Assembly: GCA_937969395.1 (NCBI GenBank)
Contig: CALBVI010000393.1
Coordinates: 1-5,272 of the forward strand
Length of the DNA: 5,272 nt
Reading direction: 5' to 3'
Origin: an uncultured Spongiibacteraceae bacterium
GTDB taxonomy: Bacteria; Pseudomonadota; Gammaproteobacteria; Pseudomonadales; Dasaniaceae
This document shows, in pieces, positions 1 to 5,272 of this stretch (the stretch's first letter is position 1; every line of letters starts with the position of its first letter). The position numbers and the translations under genes are program-made. Below the pieces are notes generated by a model. That model ran no database searches and was not told the DNA's origin. It saw only the letters and a program-made list of their open reading frames with translations.

Positions 1-1431
1 TGGGTAAAGGGAAACGTCGGCTTATTAACGGATGCCAATGACGTCATTATTGGCTACCTAGGTACAATCAGTGATATTACTGAAATAAAAAGCGCTCAGG
101 TACAATTAGAGCAAATGGCTTTTTACGATACGCTAACAGGGCTAGCTAACAGACGATTATTTCGCAACAGACTAGAGCATGTCATTAACAACTTAAACCG
201 CAACAGCAATAAACTCGGTTTAATCTTACTCGATATCGATCACTTTAAAGATGTCAATGACTCACTAGGTCACGATGCTGGAGACTCCCTCTTAGTCATC
301 ATTGCTGAGCGTTTACAGAAAAGTGTCCGCGCCAGCGATACGGTAGCAAGACTGGGCGGCGATGAATTCGCTATTATCTTACCGAGCCTATCCTCGCCGC
401 TTTCAGTTTCTCATGTTGCCGACAAAATGTTAGAGGCTTTACGCAGCCCCATCCTTATTCAAGAAAATGAAATTCGAATTACTGCCAGTGCCGGGATAGC
501 GATGGCACCCGATGATACCGACAACGCTGAAACCCTAATCAAAAATGCCGATCTGGCACTCTATCGAGCTAAAGATAGCGGGCGCAATAACTATCAATTT
601 TTTACACCCGAAATGAACACCAAGCTCATTAATCACTTGAAGCTTATTCGGCATTTACGAGTAGCGGTGGCAAACCAAGATTTCTCCCTTGTTTTTCAAC
701 CACAAATAAAACTATCAACAGGCCAACTGACAGGCTTTGAAGCACTTATTCGCTGGCAGCACGAAACACAAGGTAATATCTACCCATCCGACTTCATTCC
801 TGTTGCAGAAGATACTGGACTTATCATTCCACTAGGGAGATGGGTAATTACTGCTGCCTGTGAACAGTTTAAAAATTTAATTAACAAAAACTTAATTTCT
901 TCAAATACAGTAATGACGGTTAATCTTTCGGTAAAACAATTCCAAGATGACCAGCTAATTAATTTTTTAACCTCAACATTGAATTCATTTAACATCCAAC
1001 CCCAACAGTTTGAAATTGAATTAACAGAAACTGTTTTAATGGAAAATATTGACGATGCTCTTGAAAAATTAGAGCAAATAAAAGCACTAGGCATTCTTAT
1101 TTCTATCGATGATTTCGGCACCGGCTACTCCTCCCTAGGATATTTAAAACGCCTGCCAGTAAATATCGTAAAAGTCGATCGCTCTTTTGTCATGGATATC
1201 CCGCAAGATAAGGACGACATGGAAATCACTGCAGCGGTTATAGCTATGTCGCACAAGCTAAACTATTTAGTCGTAGCGGAAGGTGTCGAAACTGCGGAGC
1301 AACTGTCTTTTCTTAAAAAGTGTAACTGTGACTATGGACAGGGCTATTTATTCAGTCGGCCACTAACAGCTAACGATGTTGAAACATTTTGTGAGAACTT
1401 TACTCAGCACGACTTTCATAAATTAATATAA
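1..1431 (+). CDS. PAS-GGDEF-EAL c-di-GMP signalling protein, 5'-truncated by window edge
   Basis: The frame is open from base 1, giving 476 residues; the true start lies outside the window, so the ATG at 115 is internal. Residues 1-38 resemble the end of a PAS/PAC sensor domain (GYLGTISDITEIK), followed by the usual linker into YDTLTGLANRR. The GGDEF domain looks active: D78, N86 and D95 match the metal- and guanine-binding positions, GGDEF is at 119-123, and an RxxD product-inhibition site (RASD) is at 110-113. The EAL domain also looks active: EAL 247-249, N308, ELTE 340-343, DDFGTGYSS from 370, K391/D393, E427, E430 and Q447. By family knowledge such proteins synthesise c-di-GMP from GTP, hydrolyse it to pGpG, or both, under control of the N-terminal sensor. 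Which activity dominates cannot be read from sequence, and further sensor or membrane segments may lie upstream. The gene ends 68 bases before ylqF with no evident terminator, so read-through is possible. Confidence 0.96.
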   Translation, partial: WVKGNVGLLTDANDVIIGYLGTISDITEIKSAQVQLEQMAFYDTLTGLANRRLFRNRLEHVINNLNRNSNKLGLILLDIDHFKDVNDSLGHDAGDSLLVIIAERLQKSVRASDTVARLGGDEFAIILPSLSSPLSVSHVADKMLEALRSPILIQENEIRITASAGIAMAPDDTDNAETLIKNADLALYRAKDSGRNNYQFFTPEMNTKLINHLKLIRHLRVAVANQDFSLVFQPQIKLSTGQLTGFEALIRWQHETQGNIYPSDFIPVAEDTGLIIPLGRWVITAACEQFKNLINKNLISSNTVMTVNLSVKQFQDDQLINFLTSTLNSFNIQPQQFEIELTETVLMENIDDALEKLEQIKALGILISIDDFGTGYSSLGYLKRLPVNIVKVDRSFVMDIPQDKDDMEITAAVIAMSHKLNYLVVAEGVETAEQLSFLKKCNCDYGQGYLFSRPLTANDVETFCENFTQHDFHKLI

Positions 1432-1499
1432 AGTTAAATCTCATTACACTTCATCAAAACACTTAATCAAAAAACCACTAAGAGAAAGTTAATTATTTC

Positions 1500-2420
1500 A
1501 TGAGTATTCAATGGTTCCCTGGTCATATGCATAAGGCCAGAAAACAAATTAAAGAAGTTATTTCTCAAGTAGACTTAATTATTGAGGTACTAGACTCTCG
1601 GATTCCCTATAGCAGTGAAAACCCGATGATCGCTCAACTTCGAGGGGATAAACCGTTCATCAAAGTACTTACTAAAAGCGACCTATCCGACGAAACGATA
1701 ACAACGCAGTGGCTGCAGTATTTTGAAAAACAAAACGGCGTTAAAGCCTTAGCCCTTAGCAGTAATCATCCAGAAAAAACACAAAAAATTATTGATCTAA
1801 TACTTCAAATGCTACCGAATAAAGTTGATGGTCACAAAACCATCAACGTGATGATAATGGGCATTCCCAACGTCGGGAAATCTACCTTAATCAACATTCT
1901 GGCAGGAAGAACTATCGCCAAAACGGGCAATGAGCCTGCAGTCACCAAAAGCCAGCAACGAATTAATTTACGCAACGGCATCATGTTATGGGACACACCT
2001 GGCATGCTGTGGCCAAAAGTGGAAAATGAGAATAGTGGTTATCGCCTAGCAACAACGGGAGCTATTAGAGATACCGCCATGAGCTATGATGATGTGGCCT
2101 TTTTTGCCGCAGACTTTCTTTTAAAAAACTACCCCAAGCAATTAATTGAGCGCTATTCAATAAACCCACTTCCAAAAACAGAGTTAGAATTTTTAGAGGC
2201 CGCGGGAAAGCTCCGTGGATGCTTAGGTGCTGGTGGCAGAGTCGACTTAGAAAAAATATCAAAAATCATCATTACCGAATACCGATCTGGCCTGCTGGGA
2301 AAAATCAGCTTAGAGACACCGGAAGTTATCGAAAAAGAATTAGTGATTGTAGAACAGCAAATGGCGGACAAAGAAGCAAAGAAAGCGCTTCGAAAAGCGC
2401 AATTCAAAAAGAGGCGATAG
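1500..2420 (+). CDS. ylqF: Ribosome biogenesis GTPase YlqF/RbgA
   Basis: This 306-residue circularly permuted GTPase belongs to the YlqF/RbgA family, which in Bacillus subtilis acts late in 50S subunit assembly. The N-terminus MSIQWFPGHMHKARK is the family signature and carries His9, the residue implicated in GTP hydrolysis in RbgA. The G motifs appear in permuted order: G4 TKSD at 58-61 (usually NKxD), G5 near ALSS 85-88, P-loop GIPNVGKST at 121-129, G2 around T149, and G3 DTPG at 165-168. The C-terminal domain follows (KLRGCLGAGG at 237-246) and the protein ends in a basic helix (about 290-306) suited to rRNA contact. The start is fixed by the family N-terminus and by an in-frame TAA at 1479-1481; a weak purine-rich AAGAGAAAG ends at 1488. 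It is transcribed with the upstream GGDEF-EAL gene or from a promoter I cannot identify. The stop lies 5 bases from the end of the convergent helicase gene. Confidence 0.96.
   Translation: MSIQWFPGHMHKARKQIKEVISQVDLIIEVLDSRIPYSSENPMIAQLRGDKPFIKVLTKSDLSDETITTQWLQYFEKQNGVKALALSSNHPEKTQKIIDLILQMLPNKVDGHKTINVMIMGIPNVGKSTLINILAGRTIAKTGNEPAVTKSQQRINLRNGIMLWDTPGMLWPKVENENSGYRLATTGAIRDTAMSYDDVAFFAADFLLKNYPKQLIERYSINPLPKTELEFLEAAGKLRGCLGAGGRVDLEKISKIIITEYRSGLLGKISLETPEVIEKELVIVEQQMADKEAKKALRKAQFKKRR
2385..2400 (-). terminator. Possible terminator of the DEAD-box helicase gene, inside ylqF
   Basis: GCGCTT and AAGCGC form a perfect 6-bp stem around a 4-base loop. Read on the minus strand it lies 25 bases past the helicase stop and is followed by TTTCTTTG, a broken U-rich tail. 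It sits within the last codons of ylqF, so coding constraint (basic residues KALRKA) may be all that produces it. This is a weak candidate. Confidence 0.35.
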
Positions 2421-2425
2421 CGAAT

Positions 2426-3757
2426 CTAGCTGGGCTTTTTTTTCATCGGCGCAAAACCATCAATTAATGGTTTTTTATTAGTCGCTTTTTTATTATCGGG
2501 CTTCTTATTATCTGGTTTTTTACGCTTATTACTCGATGCCGAGGTTTTATTAGCGACTTTCAGCTTTTTCTTCTTACTACCGCTAGCCGCCTTACCCGAA
2601 GCTTTAACTTTTTTAGGACCTTTATAATGCCCCGCTAATGATTTAATCGTTCGTCGAATCATCTTAATAGACAAATAACGCTCGACACTGGCCATTAAGT
2701 TCCAGTCTGCGGCAGTTACAAACGAAATAGCACAACCTTCACTACCAGCCCTACCCGTGCGCCCAATACGATGAACGTATTCATCACCACTGCCAGCAAA
2801 ATCAAAGTTAATCACTAAATCAACATCAGCGATATCTAAACCTCGTGCAGCCACATCAGTGGCCACAACTAACTTTATTTCACCGCGACGAAACTTACGC
2901 ATTGTTTCATTGCGGTCATCTTGAGTAATCTCACTATGTAAGGCATCAATCTTTAATTTTCTGCCTCGTACAATGCCTCTAACACGATTAGCCCCCAATC
3001 GCGTCTTAGTAAAAATAAGTGCCTTGGTGTAACTTTCATTTTCCAACAACCACAACAATTGTTTTTCTTTGTGCTGATCATTATCCGAAAGAATAAGCTG
3101 TTGATTTATTAACTCAGGTATTTTTGATTTTTCTTCAATCGAAACGGTTTGCGGCTGATCTAAAATTAAATTCGCCACATAGCTGACATCTTTATTTTTT
3201 AGTGTTGCGGAGAACATTAACTTTTGACAATCTTTTGGACAGCTATTTACAATCCGTAGTACATCTTCTTGGAAGCCCATATCCAACATACGATCAGCTT
3301 CATCAAGCACAACAGCCTCAACATTTTTGAAATCAGGGGTTCCACGATCTAAATGCTCAATTAAACGACCTGGTGTCGCTACAATCACATCAGGGTCTTT
3401 TCGCAACATCGCATTCTGTGCTTTAAATTCAGTTCCACCCGTTATTAAACCAACACCTGCCCGGGTAAACCGCGCTAAACTTTCGCATTCTTTAACAATT
3501 TGCTGAACTAGCTCTCGAGTAGGGGCAAGAATTAATACGCGAGTACCTTGAGGTGCTCCTTTTTCAGTAATTAATCGGTGCAATAAAGGTAATAAGTAAG
3601 CAGCCGTCTTACCTGTTCCGGTTGCAGCACTGGCGAGCAAATCTTTCTTAGCTAAGATGACAGGGATAGCTTCACGCTGTACATCGGTAGGCGACGTATA
3701 TTTCAGTTTTTGAATAGATTTGAGCAGACGCTCATGTAACAAAAGATCGGTAAACAT
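2426..3757 (-). CDS. DEAD-box ATP-dependent RNA helicase, SrmB/RhlE-like, with lysine-rich tail
   Basis: This 443-residue protein has the complete DEAD-box core: Q motif around PTDVQ 23-27, motif I ATGTGKT 45-51, Ia PTREL 79-83, GG 107-108, Ib TPGR 128-131, II DEAD 152-155, III SAT 183-185, IV around LIFTKT 247-252, V ATDVAARGLDI 299-309 and VI HRIGRTGRAG 329-338. It should unwind short RNA duplexes or remodel RNA-protein complexes using ATP in the cytoplasm. From about residue 379 a low-complexity Lys/Ser/Ala/Asn tail replaces any structured C-terminal domain; it includes KKPDN-type repeats (413-430) and probably binds RNA nonspecifically. DEADRMLDMGF and the basic tail recall SrmB, which assists 50S assembly in Escherichia coli, but RhlE-type relatives are not excluded, so no symbol is given. 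The ATG is well constrained because an in-frame TGA lies three codons upstream (3767-3769) and the start leaves a complete Q motif. No clear Shine-Dalgarno precedes it. Confidence 0.95.
   Translation of the reverse strand: MFTDLLLHERLLKSIQKLKYTSPTDVQREAIPVILAKKDLLASAATGTGKTAAYLLPLLHRLITEKGAPQGTRVLILAPTRELVQQIVKECESLARFTRAGVGLITGGTEFKAQNAMLRKDPDVIVATPGRLIEHLDRGTPDFKNVEAVVLDEADRMLDMGFQEDVLRIVNSCPKDCQKLMFSATLKNKDVSYVANLILDQPQTVSIEEKSKIPELINQQLILSDNDQHKEKQLLWLLENESYTKALIFTKTRLGANRVRGIVRGRKLKIDALHSEITQDDRNETMRKFRRGEIKLVVATDVAARGLDIADVDLVINFDFAGSGDEYVHRIGRTGRAGSEGCAISFVTAADWNLMASVERYLSIKMIRRTIKSLAGHYKGPKKVKASGKAASGSKKKKLKVANKTSASSNKRKKPDNKKPDNKKATNKKPLIDGFAPMKKKPS
2453..2480 (+). terminator. Probable intrinsic terminator of ylqF, inside the helicase gene
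   Basis: AAAACCAT (2453-2460) pairs perfectly with ATGGTTTT (2467-2474) around a 6-base loop, and TTATTA follows. On the plus strand this has terminator form, 32 bases past the ylqF stop. The stem is AT-rich, with only two G-C pairs, so it may be inefficient. The same bases encode part of the lysine-rich tail of the convergent helicase. Confidence 0.4.
2468..2521 (-). repeat. 15-bp imperfect tandem repeats encoding KKPDN units
   Basis: Residues 413-430 of the helicase read as KKPDN, KKPDN, KKATN, KKP, about three and a half 15-base units. On the plus strand this shows as recurring TTATTATC and TTTTT blocks. The units are imperfect at DNA level. They lie in the low-complexity tail, outside the helicase core, so unit number could vary between strains without harming catalysis. 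Confidence 0.75.
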
Positions 3758-3894
3758 AACAGAGAATCAACACTTTAGACGGAACTAATAATTAATTGGA
3801 ATCCGCTAATGACTCTATAAGAATAAGATAAGATTAATGCCTCAACTCGCGTTGAAATACTAATAGTTAAACAACTAAAGGAAATAGATTAAAA
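3758..3894. other. Intergenic region upstream of the helicase gene
   Basis: This AT-rich noncoding stretch must carry the helicase promoter if that gene has its own. On the minus strand a TTGAGG (3838-3843) could serve as a poor -35 element, but I see no convincing -10 at proper spacing. A small inverted repeat, TCAAC-TCGC-GTTGA (3842-3855), overlaps it. No ORF or RNA gene is recognisable. Confidence 0.4.
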
Positions 3895-3912
3895 GCGGCT
3901 ACTCTAAGCCGC
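3895..3912 (-). terminator. Intrinsic terminator of the receiver/GGDEF-like gene
   Basis: GCGGCT and AGCCGC form a perfect GC-rich 6-bp stem with a 6-base loop. On the minus strand the stem is followed at once by TTTTAATC and starts 24 bases after the stop codon of the response regulator gene. Position, orientation and U-tail all fit a Rho-independent terminator, which would separate that gene from the downstream helicase gene on the same strand. Confidence 0.7.
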
Positions 3913-3936
3913 ATCATTATACTGATACCACTTAGA

Positions 3937-5046
3937 TTAGCGATAAGTAATTACGCGCTGCTTTTGCTCATTCGACAGTAATACCAGTAAGGGGGCTAAA
4001 CGTTCTAAAGCCGTATCTAGGTAAGGCACAACATTGTTTTGCTCTCCACTTTTGATACGCTCAAGTAAACTGTCAATAGATAGCGTTTTTCGGCGTAATA
4101 GCGCTTGTTCGCGATGATAATCTTGCAACGTCATTTGATATAGCTGGCTACGCCCTAGACTAGCAGCGCGAGTTAAAGCCGTATCAGCGACATCTAAAAC
4201 AATATCTACATCACCGGTACTACTTGGCTCAACCGCACACACGCCAATTGAAACGGTAATAGTGATTTTTTTACCATCCAATTTTGCTCTAAATGATTCA
4301 ACTGTTTGACACATTCTATTGGCCAATTCTAGGGCGTTTTCACCCCTGGCAAGAGGCATTGAAATAGCAAAGCCAGCAACACTGGTACGAGCGACAGTAT
4401 CCTCGCGCCGAACCGTCTCAGCCAGCACATCGCCCACCTTCTTAATAATAGCTTCAGCTCCTGCTCGGCCAATGCGGATAAACAAATCTTTAAAGCTATC
4501 AATTTCCACCGACATCACGGTGATACTGGACTTATGACGATTAATAAATGCCATTTCTTTATCGAGCTGGCGATGAAAGCCCTTCGCATTCAACAAACCA
4601 GTCATACTATCAATCGTGGTCTGCTCTTTGAGAACCATATTAGCCTGACGAAATTGCGCATAAGACCTAGCTCTGGTTTTTATATCAGTTGCATCAAAAG
4701 GCTTGGTAATGAAATCGGTAGCACCCAGAGCAAATGCTTTCTGTTTTGCTACCTCGGTATTATCAGCACCAGTAGCAACAATAACTGGAATGCTGTTAAT
4801 AGCCTCATCTTTGCAGGTTCTGATTTTTTCAAGTAACTCAAAGCCATCCATTTCTGGCATAACTAAATCTGTAAAGACAATCTGAATATCTTTATCTTTC
4901 TGGATAATATCCCAACCATCGCTGCCATCTACGGCCAGCAACACGTCAAAAGAATCACCAAACATCCTAGAAGCGGCAATACGAATCAGCCTCGAGTCGT
5001 CAATTATTAAGACTCGAATCTTCGGCGGATGGGTTTTTGCGAGCAT
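3937..5046 (-). CDS. Response regulator: receiver domain plus degenerate GGDEF domain, likely c-di-GMP receptor
   Basis: This 369-residue cytoplasmic protein starts with a complete receiver domain (about 10-130): acidic pair D16/D17, phospho-acceptor D60 in FTDLVMPEMDG, switch T92 and K115 in the KPF motif. A helical linker leads to a GGDEF fold (about 146-305) that begins DSMTGLLNAKGF and retains VSIGV near 265-269. Catalytic residues are missing: GGDEF is replaced by SVAGF (222-226), and the equivalents of PleD Asp327, Asn335 and Asp344 are E181, F189 and E198. The RxxD inhibitory motif remains as RRED (213-216), exactly five residues before the degenerate motif. I infer a protein that no longer makes c-di-GMP but may bind it, with phosphorylation of D60 by an unidentified kinase. 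A helical tail of about 64 residues (306-369) follows. I chose the ATG at 5046 for its strong ribosome binding site and because the receiver begins 10 residues later; an upstream in-frame ATG at 5127 adds 27 unfamily-like residues. Confidence 0.93.
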   Translation of the reverse strand: MLAKTHPPKIRVLIIDDSRLIRIAASRMFGDSFDVLLAVDGSDGWDIIQKDKDIQIVFTDLVMPEMDGFELLEKIRTCKDEAINSIPVIVATGADNTEVAKQKAFALGATDFITKPFDATDIKTRARSYAQFRQANMVLKEQTTIDSMTGLLNAKGFHRQLDKEMAFINRHKSSITVMSVEIDSFKDLFIRIGRAGAEAIIKKVGDVLAETVRREDTVARTSVAGFAISMPLARGENALELANRMCQTVESFRAKLDGKKITITVSIGVCAVEPSSTGDVDIVLDVADTALTRAASLGRSQLYQMTLQDYHREQALLRRKTLSIDSLLERIKSGEQNNVVPYLDTALERLAPLLVLLSNEQKQRVITYR

Positions 5047-5272
5047 GTTAGTCCCCTGACCATATATTTCTGAATAGATAGTTGTAGTTAATATAGATGC
5101 AACTAATTGAAAATTTGCGGAAAACACCGAAAAATGAGAACTAATACCTCAAGATTCGATTAAATAGAGCAATACACAGACGAACGGTAGATTATCTTGA
5201 TAACAAAGCTGCAACCTACTGAAAAACATATGAAAAATTACCATTTAAGCCGCTAAAGCTAACATTCAAGAA
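5047..5272. other. AT-rich upstream region of the receiver/GGDEF-like gene; no other gene seen
   Basis: Apart from the ribosome binding site I see no coding sequence here beyond trivial ORFs of under 10 codons. On the minus strand TATATT (5090-5095) could be a -10 element, but no good -35 lies at the right distance. A near-palindrome TTATC-TT-GATAA at 5192-5203 might be a protein binding site, though such AT-rich repeats arise easily by chance. The right edge shows no start or end of a neighbouring gene. Confidence 0.5.
5052..5057 (-). promoter_or_regulatory. Shine-Dalgarno site of the receiver/GGDEF-like gene
   Basis: On the minus strand AGGGGA lies 5 bases before the ATG at 5046. It is the best ribosome binding site in the window and decides the start of this gene against the ATG at 5127. 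Confidence 0.8.

Noticed and set aside
115..117. ATG at 115 as the start of the GGDEF-EAL gene
   Set aside because: The frame continues upstream to base 1 with a recognisable PAC-type sequence, so this Met lies in the linker before the GGDEF domain.
780..1121. Minus-strand ORF of 113 codons inside the EAL domain
   Set aside because: It lies antisense to clearly conserved EAL motifs, resembles no family I know, and fits a shadow frame.
2065..2467. Short overlapping ORFs on both strands around the end of ylqF
   Set aside because: They overlap the ylqF C-terminal domain or the helicase tail in other frames, and have no ribosome binding site or recognisable motif.
4319..4885. Three plus-strand ORFs of 60-100 codons antisense to the response regulator
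   Set aside because: The opposite strand encodes a well-recognised receiver and GGDEF fold in full; these frames show no family resemblance.
5047..5127. N-terminal extension of the response regulator from the ATG at 5127
   Set aside because: The added 27 residues have no role in the receiver fold, and a strong AGGGGA site lies just before the internal ATG at 5046.
5192..5203. TTATC-TT-GATAA near-palindrome as an operator
   Set aside because: It is a single short AT-rich inverted repeat far from the start codon and matches no site I can name; kept only as a remark.

Overview
The window looks like ordinary chromosome from a fairly AT-rich gammaproteobacterium, probably marine or environmental. 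The evidence is a YlqF/RbgA GTPase with the N-terminal form common in that class, an SrmB-like DEAD-box helicase with a lysine-rich tail, and several c-di-GMP proteins. I cannot name the genus. I see no insertion sequence, phage gene, tRNA, rRNA or CRISPR array.

Layout, left to right. (1) The left edge cuts into a plus-strand gene (1-1431): the end of a PAS/PAC sensor domain, then a GGDEF diguanylate cyclase domain and an EAL phosphodiesterase domain, both with intact active-site motifs. (2) After a 68-base gap with no visible terminator comes the ribosome-assembly GTPase ylqF/rbgA (1500-2420, plus). (3) Only 5 bases separate it from the convergent end of a DEAD-box RNA helicase (2426-3757, minus). 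Terminator-like hairpins for each gene lie inside the coding sequence of the other. (4) A 179-base intergenic stretch (3758-3936) holds a good intrinsic terminator for the next minus-strand gene and presumably the helicase promoter. (5) A response regulator with a receiver domain and a degenerate GGDEF domain (3937-5046, minus) ends the gene content. (6) 5047-5272 is its AT-rich upstream region, with a strong ribosome binding site and no other gene.

Two themes interleave. The outer genes are c-di-GMP signalling proteins: one potentially makes and breaks the second messenger, and the other has lost the catalytic GGDEF residues but kept the RxxD inhibitory-site motif, so it looks like a phosphorylation-responsive c-di-GMP receptor. 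The inner genes, a 50S-assembly GTPase and an RNA helicase, both plausibly act in ribosome or RNA metabolism, but they are convergent and so do not form an operon. The most interesting element is the receiver plus degenerate-GGDEF protein. I found no convincing wholly new system.
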